From NCBI GenBank assembly GCA_017311185.1, contig JAESUZ010003099.1, positions 124,001 to 188,000 of the forward strand: a stretch of DNA of 64,000 nt, read 5' to 3'. The DNA comes from Proteles cristata cristata (lineage: Eukaryota; Chordata; Mammalia; Carnivora; Hyaenidae). Shown here piece by piece: positions 54,190 through 64,000 of the stretch. The position numbers and the translations under genes were made by a program. The notes under the pieces are model-generated. The model ran no database searches. It saw only the letters and a program-made list of their open reading frames with translations, and was not told the origin of the DNA. Each line of letters starts with the position of its first letter. Position 1 is the stretch's first letter.

Positions 54190-54520
54190 AGGCAGGACAG
54201 GGCCCAGATTTACCAGCAAATGAACACCTGGTCTATTCAAATTGAAGAGCCAGTTTGTTCCGTTTGGCAAAGGCCAACAGCAAGGGCCTTCAGGGTGGAA
54301 GAAAGCGCGTGCATCAGGGGAACGGAGGGGGTACACAGCGGCGCCCGGAGACCCAAGCCGACCCGGCTCCCCTCCCTCGGCAAGCGCAGCAGGTTTCCAG
54401 CGAGCTCCTCGGAAGGTGCGCACGCGGATTCCAACAGCCCACCTGCGACCCCCAGCCCACCTGCGTCCCCACGGCCCGTGCGCGTTCCCCCACCCCCGCC
54501 GGAAACAGAGCTGCTGAGCG
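54190..54520 (+). other. KANK1: Predicted non-coding first exon of KANK1
   Basis: GC-rich segment ending at a near-perfect donor, GAGCG/GTAAGTTC (GT at 54521), downstream of a CATAAAAAG box (about 54167-54175) that could serve as a TATA element. In human, KANK1 starts a few kb past DOCK8 on the same strand (established synteny); this position fits. No start codon with a KANK-like product is visible, so it would be 5' UTR. The transcription start is a guess. Confidence 0.4.
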
Positions 54521-55260
54521 GTAAGTTCGCGGCCGCCCCACCCCCACCCCGGCACCCACGGTGGGCCCTCCGTAACCTGGTGACGGTGCTCACTCAGAAG
54601 CCCTGGGTTCCTCCGCCGCCCCGCCCACTCCATCCATCCGCTCCAGCTCTGCACTCGGCCTTCAAGGCCTCCAGACGCATAAAAGCCAAAAGTCTCTCAA
54701 AAGGGTTGCGTGGGGCCAGCAATTGATTAAGAAACTCAGTGGTGCTCGTCCACCGAGACTGGAGCAAACGGCATCCCGCAAGCCCCGCCGTGCACATGAG
54801 GCTTAGAGAAGCGGAGCAAGCCCCCTGGGGGGCGGGGGCCCATGCTGGGAGGCGCGAAGACTGTCGCAGCCTGTCTCACAGCCAGGAGCTGGCCTTGAGA
54901 AACGGGGGTGCTGTGCAGCATCAACGGACGGATCGCAAGGCTCGGGGTCTTCTTTCTTAGGGGCTGCGACGCTGCGAAGGAGTCCAGGTGGGAATCAAGT
55001 GAGTTAAGGGCGTGAGCAATGGGCGTGGTCCCCAAAGCTTCCTGGGCGCCCTCCAGCTAGAGGAAGCCAGAGGGTGCGACTCACTCCACGTGCTTTCGGA
55101 AGGAAAGGGTCGGCGGAAGCGGGTGCGGGGGAGGGCGTTGCCTGGTGACGTCACCCCGAACAGAACCCCCGCGTGCGCCCAGCTTGGGGTTCACCCGCCT
55201 GAACTCTGATCCTCCGGGCTCACCCACAGCGCTGGGGCGCAAGGGGGACAGCGGGTAAGA
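54280..55260. promoter_or_regulatory. CpG island, likely KANK1 promoter
   Basis: By far the densest CpG run in the window (for example GCGCACGCGG at 54417 and GGCCCGTGCGCG near 54473, plus GCGGCCGC at 54530), next to CpG-poor flanks. CpG islands mark promoters of ubiquitous genes. The second part (54900-55260) is weaker but contains a full CRE. Confidence 0.72.
55138..55153. promoter_or_regulatory. CRE palindrome TGACGTCA next to RFX-like half-site
   Basis: TGACGTCA at 55146-55153 is a full palindromic CREB/ATF site. GTTGCC just before it matches an RFX half-site. Function is inferred from motif alone. Confidence 0.5.
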
Positions 55261-55756
55261 CCCAGTCTCTGACCTCAGAGGCTTTTCTGGGCTCGCACCT
55301 CTAATCCCAGTTTGAAAGCGTCCCCACCCTCCATTCCGCCTGAGCTCCAACTGGAAGCTCGCCACGGGCGCATCCCCCACTCTGCGCGGCACTTGCTTCT
55401 TGCAACCTTCTTCCCTTTCCCACCCCCTTCCCGCTGACCCTTCTGGCTCATCTGTGTTCAGGACCACTTGTGGGGAAGGTCCAAGAGGCGGGGAACTCTC
55501 CCCCTTTTTAACAGTGAAGAGAGTGAAGGTGGGGAGGCTCTCATCCAAGTAGACGCTCGCTGTCCTGGGGGTTAAGACAGTCCCCGTGGTGATTCTTGTC
55601 ATGTAAACTAGACACCAGAGAAATGAAATCCTCCTTCAACTAAATGATGCCAAGTTCAGCATTTTGCAAAGAGCTGGTCAAAGGCATGTTAACAGACCAC
55701 ATAGCGTTTCTTCAATAAACTAGACTGTTGTTGCCCAGAGGTATTAAAGCTCACTT
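55261..55756 (+). other. Shore of the CpG island, nothing else recognised
   Basis: Moderately GC-rich unique sequence. The 173-codon reverse frame at 55081-55602 is a by-product of GC content. Confidence 0.4.
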
Positions 55757-55962
55757 GGGGTCGCCTGGGTGGCTCAGTTGGTTAGGCGTCAGACTCAATT
55801 TCAGCTCACGTCATGATCTCACGGTTCGTGGGATCGACCCTCACGTCCAGCTCTGCACTGACAGCACAGAGCCTGCTTGGGATTCTCTCTCTCTCCCTTT
55901 CTTTCTCTGCCCCTCCCTGACTTGTGCTCTCTCTCTCTCAAAAATAAACATTTTTAAAAACA
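55757..55962 (+). repeat. CAN SINE
   Basis: GGGGTCGCCTGGGTGGCTCA head; tail AAAAATAAACATTTTTAAAAAC. Confidence 0.9.
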
Positions 55963-56439
55963 CTATGAAGAACTTCAAGATGGTGGCAACAGAGCATTAA
56001 ACCAAGCAGGGGCCCCTCTGGGTGTGGGGCCCTGTGCACTTGTTGCACACCTGTGAAGCTGGCTCTGCTGGCCCCCTGGTGGAGGGGAGTCATAGAAGAA
56101 CAGAGGTCCCTGGCCAGGTCCTCACTCTTCCGGCCATCCCATAAGGTGTCTGGCCCAGGAGAGAAGCCATCTTGGATTTCCAGCCCAAGTTGAGCCTCCT
56201 GAGGGGAGGCGTGAATGCACCAGGGACTCCAGGTAAGACCAGCAGAAGAGTCATTTAGCTGAGCCCAACCCCGATGGCACAGCTGTGAGCCAACACATAT
56301 TGTTATTCAAGTAAAGTTCTCTAAAGCCCTCGTGGAGGATGGCACAGCCCCAAGGGCCACTAGCTCAGGATGGTTTCCTATACGGTCGTTGGTAACTGAA
56401 ACAGGAGGAAAGAGAATTCACAGCCACAGGACACCTGCT

Positions 56440-56580
56440 GTGTGTGTGTCCGATCCCCTGATCCTCACAACAGCCGTGGCTGTGATTCCTGTTTACAGGA
56501 GAAGCTACTGCAGTTCTGTGGGTGAGGGATTGGCTCCCCTGTGCCCCAGCCAGTATTGACTAAGAGGCAGAATTGGAACC
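56440..56580 (+). repeat. MIR
   Basis: CCTCACAACAGCCGTGGCTG, TTCCTGTTTACAGGAGAAGC, GACTAAGAGGCAGAATTGGA: decayed MIR core. Confidence 0.6.
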
Positions 56581-57435
56581 TGAGTCTGACTGATTCCAGG
56601 ACCCATATAATGTCCCTACAATGAGATAAAGAAAGACCCGGGGAAGGTACATGGACCTTGGAGACTGTTGGGTAGGGATCTGGTTCAGCGTTTCTTCTAT
56701 TTCCTCACAAATCCCGGAGTTGACATGTCACGTGGGGAAGGGATCACCACGTAAATACCCATATTTACCCATAACGGGGGTAATACCCATAAACGGGGCA
56801 CCATCAGCTCCCAGCTTTCTTGTCTGGCCGTAATTCCTCTGCTCCTGAAAGGAGCCTACGATGAGCCTTGCTCTGGTTTTCTGATAGGGATGATCCTAAG
56901 AAAATGGCAGGTGATTAGCCAGGGTTAGTCACCACTCATTGATGTGTGCATTATCCCCCAACAAACCTCAGGCATCTGAGGTCAGCTGGGAATGGTCTGG
57001 GAATGTGTCCAGGCAGTAATCTTGCACCCAGAAGGAACAAGAATTAATTTCAACATTAGATTAAGCCAGAGTTAATTAAGAAGCTGAAACAGCTGTCCCT
57101 ATGTGATGGCATCTAACAAAAAAAAGACTTTCTATTTATATTATTTGTGGTTTTGGATTTTCTTTACTGAGCCTTCTCGAGTGTCATCAAGGGGTGAGTG
57201 TGTAGGCAGGTGCCTGTCTGTCTGACTGTCTGCTTGTGGGTGGTGAATTCATCATGCTAGGTCAGCCATGAGATCAAGGTTAAATGCTAGGTCAGCCTTA
57301 AGCAAAGTAGTGGCATTCCTTAGGACCAAAGAGGTGCTGGGCAGGAAAGCAGTGTGGACCAGTGTTTGTGAGCACAGATCTGGAATTAAAGATCCTGAGG
57401 TTCGGTGCCTCGTTCTGCCCCTTACTCATCAGTCA
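56581..57435 (+). other. Putative KANK1 intron 1, nothing recognised
   Basis: Unique sequence, including a small internal duplication of TACCCATA around 56755-56790 and of CATGCTAGGTCAGCC-like text at 57253 and 57285. Confidence 0.4.
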
Positions 57436-57439
57436 TGGC

Positions 57440-57790
57440 AATGGGCTGAAAGTCTGTGTCACATGTTGAATCCTAACCCCCAATGTGATGGTATTGGAGG
57501 TGGGGCCTCGGAGAAGCAATTAGGTCATGAGGATGGAGCCCTCATGAATGAGATTAGTGTCCTTATGAAAGGGACCCCAGAGAGCTCTCTCCCTCTCTTT
57601 CCACCATGTGAGAAGACAGCAAGAAGTAGACCATCTGCAAGCCGGAAAAGAGACCTCACCCCACCCTGAATTCACTGGTACCTTGGGCTCAGACTTCCAG
57701 CTTCCAAACTGTGAGAAATAAGTTTCTGTTGTTTATAAGCCACGCAGTCCGTGGCACTTGGGTATAGCAGCCCAGACAGTCTGAGATGGT
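57440..57790 (+). repeat. MaLR (MST/MLT1-type) solo LTR
   Basis: Forward LTR: AATGTGATGGTATTGGAGGT, TTAGGTCATGAGGATGGAGC, CCAGAGAGCTCTCTCCCTCT, GTGAGAAATAAGTTTCTGTT, with a poly(A) signal-like AATAAG. No internal viral sequence. Confidence 0.85.
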
Positions 57791-57926
57791 GATTTTGGGC
57801 TTGTTGACGAACTTTATAAGCCTCGGTTTCTTACTTATCTATAAAATGAAGTAAGGACTAAATGAGATATAGCACGTTCAGCAAGGCCCCAGGCCTCCAA
57901 CGAGGGCTTCAAAAATGTCAGCTGTT

Positions 57927-58138
57927 GGGGCGCCTGGGTAGCTTAGTCGGTTAAGCGTCCGACTTTCGCTTAGGTCATGACCTCGCGGTTCGTGAGTTCG
58001 AGCCCCACGTCGGGCTCTGTGCTGACTGCCAGCTCAGAGCCTGGAGCCTGTTTCAGAGTCTGTCACTCCCTCTCTCTCTGACCCTCCCCTGCTCACGCTG
58101 TCTCTCTCCTAGAAATAAATTTAAAAAAACATTAAAAA
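57927..58138 (+). repeat. CAN SINE, young type
   Basis: Near-consensus with TTTCGCTTAGG and CTAGAAATAAAT markers; AAAA(T)GTCAGC on both sides. Confidence 0.94.
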
Positions 58139-58144
58139 AAAAAA

Positions 58145-58767
58145 GTCAGCCATTGTTTTCTCTGATGAGCAAAAGAAGACAAACATTTGTTCTTTGACTC
58201 CACTGTCTTTTCCCCGTGTCCTTTCTCTGAAAAGTGTGTCTTTTCCGTCTTCGCTCCCCTCATCTGCTTCCCATCCCCCTTTCTCTCTCTCTCTGTGCCA
58301 GCATTCCTTCCCCTTCTTCTCCTGATTTGGGGTTGAGCGCTGAGGAGGACCACGGAGGACCCAGGACAGAGAGGCATTGGTGGCAGGGTGACCGTGCAGT
58401 TCCCTGGGGCTATTTAGACTTTCCTATCTCTGAGATTACCATTTTCCCAGGATTTCTAACATCAGGCAATCATCTCAGCAATCATCTGATGATGTCCAAA
58501 CCCCTCATTTACGGGCAAGGAAACGATAACCTATGGAGGGGAGCTTTAATGGCTTCTCCATTGTGTTGGCTATGCCCGGGCAAGAACCGAGGCCTCCTGG
58601 ATTCCCACCCAAAAGAAACAGGAAAGGCCAACCCCACGTTTCCACCCCAACCAGGAGGTCCTAACTTCCCAAAGCATCTCACCTCCTTCCTTGCTCAGCA
58701 CTAGCAAATCATACCAAGATCTTGGCCATGAAGAAATCTCATCTATGGTCATCTCCTGGGATGCCAA
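58145..58767 (+). other. Putative KANK1 intron, nothing recognised
   Basis: C/T-rich unique sequence without exon features. Confidence 0.4.
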
Positions 58768-58781
58768 TAGAAATACTATTT

Positions 58782-58988
58782 TTTTAATGTTTATTTACTT
58801 TACTTTTGAGAGAGAGACAGAGTGTGAGAGGGGGAGGGGAAGAGAGAGAGGGAGACACAGGATCTGAAGCAGGCTCCAGGCTCTGAGCTGTCAGCACAGA
58901 GACTGACAGGGAGCACAGACTCATGAACCATGAGATGTGTCCTGAGCTGAAGTCAGATGCTTAACTGACTGAGCCACCCAGGTGGCCC
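58782..58988 (-). repeat. CAN SINE nested in the tail of an older one
   Basis: Reverse copy ending CCACCCAGGTGGCCC. It lies between the left target duplication and the body of the next SINE. Confidence 0.9.
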
Positions 58989-58995
58989 AAAATCC

Positions 58996-59240
58996 TGTTT
59001 TTCAAATGTTTATTTTTATTTATTTTGAGAGAGAAAGAGACAGAAAGAGAGAGAGCGTGCACGTGTGCACATGAGCGGGGAAAGGGGCAGAGAGAGAGAA
59101 AGAGAGAGAATCCTAAGCAGGACCCAGGCTGCCAGCACAGAGCCCGACATAAGACTCACTCCCACAACCGTGACCCATGATTGTGACCTGCGCCCAAATC
59201 AAGAGTGAGATGCTTAACTGACTGAGCCACCAGGTGCCCC
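58996..59240 (-). repeat. CAN SINE, older outer copy
   Basis: Reverse copy with a GTGCACGTGTGCAC palindrome in the GA-rich part. TAGAAATACTATTT at 58768-58781 and 59241-59254 encloses both SINEs. Confidence 0.88.
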
Positions 59241-59254
59241 TAGAAATACTATTT

Positions 59255-59658
59255 ATAAATAATAACCCTTGCCTTTTTTTGAGACCTTACTGTTCTCTAA
59301 GCAGTGTGTGAAGCACCACCTTACTTGATTTTTTTTCTTTTTTTATCTTAAAATGTTTACATTTGCAGCATTGGAATACATGTCTGACTTCTGAGCCAAA
59401 ATGAGCAAAAGCAAAAAGATACAAATGTGTTTTCTAAATTTGTTTTTTTCCCCCAAATTAGCTGTGTTATGTTGCATAAGTCATCTTCTCTGAGCACCTT
59501 TTGCCCACTGTTCAGTGTGAATGGCAACATCTGCAGGGTTATCATAAAGCTTAAAAGTACATTTATGTGACCTCAAGTAGTCAGTAAACAATAATTATTA
59601 TCATGACTCCATTTTGCAATTTGGCCAGGGGTTGTCAGGGAGTTTGGATGACGGGTGA
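59255..59658 (+). other. Putative KANK1 intron, nothing recognised
   Basis: A/T-rich unique sequence; may include decayed MIR (TGTGACCTCAAGTAGTCAGT near 59566). Confidence 0.4.
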
Positions 59659-59673
59659 GAAAATACAAAAACA

Positions 59674-59913
59674 GGGGCGCCTGGGTGGCTTAGTCGGTTG
59701 AGCGTCCGTCTTTCGCTTAGGTCATGAACTCGCGGTTCATGGGTTCGAGCCCCGCGTCGGGCTCTGTGCTGACTGCCAGCTCGGAGCCTGGAGCCTGTTT
59801 CAGTCTGTGACTCCCTCTCTCTCTGATCCTCCCCTGCTCACGCTGTCTCTCTCTCTATCTCCTAGAAATAAATAGAGCATTAAAAAAAAAAAAAACAGAC
59901 ATTTAAAAAAAAA
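59674..59913 (+). repeat. CAN SINE, young type
   Basis: Perfect duplication GAAAATACAAAAACA at 59659-59673 and 59914-59928. Confidence 0.96.
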
Positions 59914-60096
59914 AGAAAATACAAAAACATAAGCGAAGTCTGAAAGATGTGATAAAGTTGGTATATTTTAAATATATTATTCTTTTTTATATTCTGTGAA
60001 TGATATTTTCCTTGAGCAGTTTGAGGTTTCTCTGTGCCTCGGGGAGGACAGAGATTTTTAGAGCAGAATGCAAAGTGAAAAAAGAGGAAAGGGCCA

Positions 60097-60267
60097 GGGG
60101 CGTCTGGGTGGCTCAGTAGGTTGAGTGTCAGATTCCTGATTTCTGCGCAGGTGATGATCTCACAGTTCTTGAGATCCAAGTCCTGCTCTGGGCTTTATGC
60201 TGAGCCGGAGGCCTGTCTGGGATTCTCTCTCTTCCTCTCTTTCCACCCCTCCCCCACTCATGCTGCT
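60097..60267 (+). repeat. CAN SINE, tail missing
   Basis: GGGGCGTCTGGGTGGCTCAG head to CCCCCACTCATGCTGC; no A-rich tail. Confidence 0.85.
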
Positions 60268-60706
60268 ATGTGGTCTTCCTAATTATCAGTGTTAATGAAT
60301 GTGTAAGCTGTTACTCAATTCCTGCAGATAACATGAAGCTGACTCCAACTAGCTTAAGGAAAAGAGGAATCTAGTGGGGGTAGAACCGGGATTGCTCAGT
60401 GAACTGCAAACCCAGGCAGCCTTAGGGACCTAAGAGTTCTTCACCACTAATTCTCCTTCCGGACTCCACATGATGGGGGACCATGCCACCTGCAAATGTG
60501 GGGGTCAGTCATACACCCCTCCACCAAAAAGGGAAGACAAAAATCTATTCAACAGAAAAATCTAAGGGAAAGCCTCCGATTTGGATGAGATCAGGTGTCC
60601 ATCCTGGGCCAATCACTGACGAAACAGAAGCGTCACAGTGGCCCTTTCTGAGGTGATTTTCTACTTCTTTCATGGGAAAAGATGGACAATGGAATCTGTT
60701 AATAAA
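60268..60706 (+). other. Putative KANK1 intron, nothing recognised
   Basis: Part 60330-60420 (TGACTCCAACTAGCTTAAGG) may be an old repeat that I cannot name. Confidence 0.4.
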
Positions 60707-60721
60707 AGAAAGGTAATATCA

Positions 60722-60926
60722 GGGCTCCTGGGTGGCTCAGTCAGTTAAGCGCCTGACTCTTGACTTTAGCTTAGGTCATGATCTCACAGTTTGTGAGTGT
60801 GAGCCCATCAGGCTTCATGTTGACAGGGCAGAGCCTGCTTGGGATTCTCCCTGCCCCCCTTCCCCCTCCCCCACTCATGTGTGTATGCTCTCTCTCTCTC
60901 TCAAAATAAATACACTTAAAAGAAAA
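60722..60926 (+). repeat. CAN SINE
   Basis: GGGCTCCTGGGTGGCTCAG head; AGAA(A/G)GGTAATATC before and after. Confidence 0.92.
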
Positions 60927-60940
60927 AGAAGGGTAATATC

Positions 60941-62702
60941 TACAACACATAATTGATTTAAATAGTTTAACATATAGACTATAATTATTTTGCCGCTTGA
61001 ATCTCTGTGCATGAAGACCTCCTCTCCTTTGGAATTTTTTACTTGCAAGAGAAAAGAATTCATGTTTATTAAATCACCTTTGAGCTCAGAGCTTAACTGA
61101 AGTAGGTACACTGCCATTCGCCACATTTCCCAAATGGGCAACGAAAGGCTAACGGAGTTAGAAGGCTCACTTAAGGTGGTTCAGCTGCTAAGTGACACTG
61201 ACTCGAAAACCTTCACCTTGATTAAGATCAATGGATCGATACAAATTGCAAAGGACAGTGCTTTCTAGAAGTATACAAGGAAGCTACGTAGGACAAAAAC
61301 ATATTAGATTTTGTTTGAGGGAGAAGCGAAAAACCCAAATGGTCTCCTATTCCCTGCTGTAGCAGCACCTTGCTTCTCAGACTAACAGCCTGGGGTCTTC
61401 CTGACCTTTGGCCCTCCCTCAGGGAAGTTCAAGACAACATTGTTTTCAGAAGCCAACACTGAATCCGCCTGTCTCTACTTGCAAGAAAATAACTGGGCTT
61501 CCAGTAAGTGCAATGCGTGTTAGCAATGATTTATTATACACTCAGCCCTCCAGATGGCCCTTCACATGGAACTTATTGTTCCTGGAAACAGAAAAATACA
61601 GAACATCCCCCACCCCCCACCCCGCTCATCAGGTTATAACAGGTCTGCGATCCATTCCGTCAAAACAGGACCAAAACCTTTGACAGAGTTCCCTTAAGAC
61701 AGAGTGAAACAAACAAAAAAAACACATTCCATCTGGTAAATAATTGCTGGTGTTGCATTCCTGGGCATTCAGGCACGAGCTAACTTCTGTACAGCACAAA
61801 GCTGCGAAAATGTCTAGACCTTGTGGGGCAATGTGAGATCAGAGCTCCTTAGCTCCAGCCCGTCCTCAACTCACAGCCTCCTGGGGGTGCTGTGCATCCT
61901 AGACGCTCAGCTCATCCACAGGAGGATGAGCTAGACAGACATAAAAGTATTCCTCGATGCCTGAGGAAGTTCACTCTTGAGTACTAAAGATTGGATGGAT
62001 GCGTGCGGCCAATATTCTACAAGAGTGAAGAGCGTTGGCCAAGGTCATTTTCAGGGGACTGTCGTTGCAGAGCTAAGTCAAATGTGGTTCTAAGTTTCCT
62101 GTTTCTTCCTAAAGAGCAGGTTGGAAAATGTATCCGAAAACTACCTCAGTCTTGTGAAAGAAAGCTCGGGAACAGGAACAGCGTTCCGCAGGAAGCAGGG
62201 AGTTACCAAAAGGATTTAAAGGGCAGGAGTTAAAACGCAGCACATTAATTTCAGCTGGGGAATCTATGCTATAAATATGATGCGTGAAAAGCATACACTT
62301 CCCCAGAAGCTCCCTGCTTCTAGAGGCAGAAACGGGAGAGCCATCTGTCAGAGGTCTTGTGGGGGGATGACCCAAGAATTTGGGGAACGGGGCTCCAGGT
62401 AGAGCCCGCAGACGCAAATGCCTTTGAGGGGTCGGGTGGTTAAATTGTTTGAAACGTTAAGGCATCAGGAATGGATTGAACAGTGGATGACTGGAAGGTA
62501 CCCTACCTAAAGGCATTCAAACTCAACATTATTTAAAAAAAGAAAGAAAAAAAAAGACATTGGCTTGGCTGCATAAAATCTCCCAGGATTTAGAGGTGGA
62601 TCAAGAAGACAGTCTGCCACTCCTGAACTAAAATACCCTTATGCTTTCTTTGGCTTCTTGCTTCTGTGACACTGTGTGTGGAAATAATGCATTTTATCTG
62701 TT
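60941..62702 (+). other. Putative KANK1 intron, nothing recognised
   Basis: Longest repeat-free stretch of the right half. No exon with both splice borders and coding bias was found by eye; a regulatory role cannot be judged. Confidence 0.45.
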
Positions 62703-62720
62703 AAGAGTCAAACACCTGTG

Positions 62721-62950
62721 GGGGCGCCTTGGTGGCTTAGTCGGTTAAGCGTCCCACTTTCGCTTAGGTCATGATCTCACGGTTCGTGGGTTCGAGCCCC
62801 GCATCGGGCTCTGTGCTGACTGCCAGCTCAGAGCCTGGAGCCTGTTTCAGTCTGTGACTCCCTCTCTCTCTCTGACCCTCCCTGCTCATGCTGTCTCTCT
62901 CTCTCTCTCCTAGAAATAAATAAAACATAAAAAAAAAATTAAAAAAAAAA
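62721..62950 (+). repeat. CAN SINE, young type
   Basis: Perfect 18-bp duplication AAGAGTCAAACACCTGTG at 62703-62720 and 62951-62968, the longest in the window. Confidence 0.96.
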
Positions 62951-62968
62951 AAGAGTCAAACACCTGTG

Positions 62969-64000
62969 TTAACTTTCGCTATGGGAGAAGGCAGGTTGCC
63001 TTCAAGTACAGAACGTGGTCTCTTTCCTCTAAGAACTCGAAAATATCTTTAAAGTAGGCATGCTCATGGAAAGGCAATGACCGTGGCAGGCGACACAAAG
63101 GCCTGTAGCCACTCAGAGGAAGCCGTGCTGACTTTGACTTAGATCCCTCCACAAAGAGCCACAGAATGTGCTAACTTTGATGTAGATCGGTCTGTCCACA
63201 AAGAGCCACGGAATGGGCAAGGTTGATGTGGGTCTCAAAGAATCAGCATCGTTGAGATCAACGGAGAGCAGAGTTGTCAGGTGTTGAGAATGGTACCGAA
63301 AAAATGACCGAAAGGTGGGGGGTGGGTAGAGCGAGGGCCTTGGATCCTGGTGAGAGACCTCCAGACTCTTCCGCCAGACCCTGAAACTGGCTTCCTGTCA
63401 CCCTTCTGCTTTGAGCCTGAGTCCTCCTTCTCCCCAGTCTCCAACTTCTCCCTCGCTGGGGACCGAAGGCTTTCCCTGGGGCCCGTTCCCCTTGCTGGGC
63501 CCCACTGTCTGCAGCTGGAGCCTGATCGCCCTCCCCCCACTCCCTGCTTGCTGCCCACCGCGGCCCCACCGCTAGACCAGTGCTGCCTTACGCTAAACCT
63601 CCAAGGCAAATGAATTTGATTTTCAAGTTGAGAGGGTAATTCTAAAACACTTGATGATCAGACTTGAGGAGGCAGAAAGCCTTTTCAGAGTTTGAATTGA
63701 TCTTTGAAACGCCGTGGTAGCAGTAGCCTGTGCTCAGTGGTGCCCTAATTGCCGTCGGTTACTAACAGTGACTAATTGCCCACAAAGCGTAAAAATCTGT
63801 GCTGAGCTCAGCACACGCATCCCTCACTTGCCTCCTCGCAGCCTCTAAGATGGGGTCCATCATCGCCTCCTGCGGTGATGGGTAAACTCAGGCCCACAGT
63901 CATGCCATCAATGTGGCGCAGACTCAAATGCAAGGTTGCTGGAGACAGAAGCCATGTGGAGCCATTCACCATCACACAGCACTACTTCATGACATTTTAC
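62969..64000 (+). other. Putative KANK1 intron, mostly unique
   Basis: A near-duplicate pair, ACAAAGAGCCACAGAATG at 63151 and ACAAAGAGCCACGGAATG at 63197, is a small local duplication. A MIR-like scrap lies near 63840-63930. Confidence 0.45.

Noticed and set aside
54220..54726. 168-codon and overlapping frames in the CpG island
   Set aside because: Several frames on both strands are open at once because of GC content; the products are Pro/Arg-rich with no family match.

Overview
The window is mammalian nuclear DNA, almost certainly from a cat (Felidae). Both strands carry about fifty copies of the feline tRNA-Lys-derived CAN SINE: a head with an intact pol III B box, a polypyrimidine (CT)n stretch, then an AATAAA-type tail. 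Genes are split by long introns with GT-AG borders. Nothing prokaryotic is present.

The main gene is the 3' half of DOCK8 (+ strand). Twenty exons between about 2473 and 44764 join in frame with matching phases. They give about 923 residues: the end of the central armadillo/helical region and the whole DHR2 domain, the Cdc42 guanine-nucleotide exchange module. They finish at a TAA at 44762-44764. The upstream exons (DHR1 and N-terminus) lie before the window. A 3' UTR of about 1 kb probably ends after an ATTAAA at 45746.

From 45770 to about 54190 is repeat-rich intergenic DNA. At 54280-55260 is a CpG-rich island with a strong splice donor at 54521. By synteny with human 9p24.3, where KANK1 follows DOCK8 on the same strand, this is the likely KANK1 promoter and non-coding first exon. 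The rest (to 64000) would be KANK1 intron 1. No KANK1 coding exon is seen.

The introns also hold: a 5'-truncated processed pseudogene of an unrecognised gene (minus strand, 32568-33548), with a poly(A) tract, a 14-bp target-site duplication and one coding frameshift; a Tigger-like DNA transposon whose right end plus flank has been amplified into a four-copy, about 162-bp tandem array (25704-26355) that stays open for 351 codons; old L1 fragments, one ending next to a DOCK8 acceptor; MaLR LTRs, MIRs and MER5-type elements; an AT-rich tract; and a (TTCC)n microsatellite in a SINE tail.

No new biological system is evident. The most unusual items are the transposon-derived tandem array, the pseudogene and the inferred KANK1 island.
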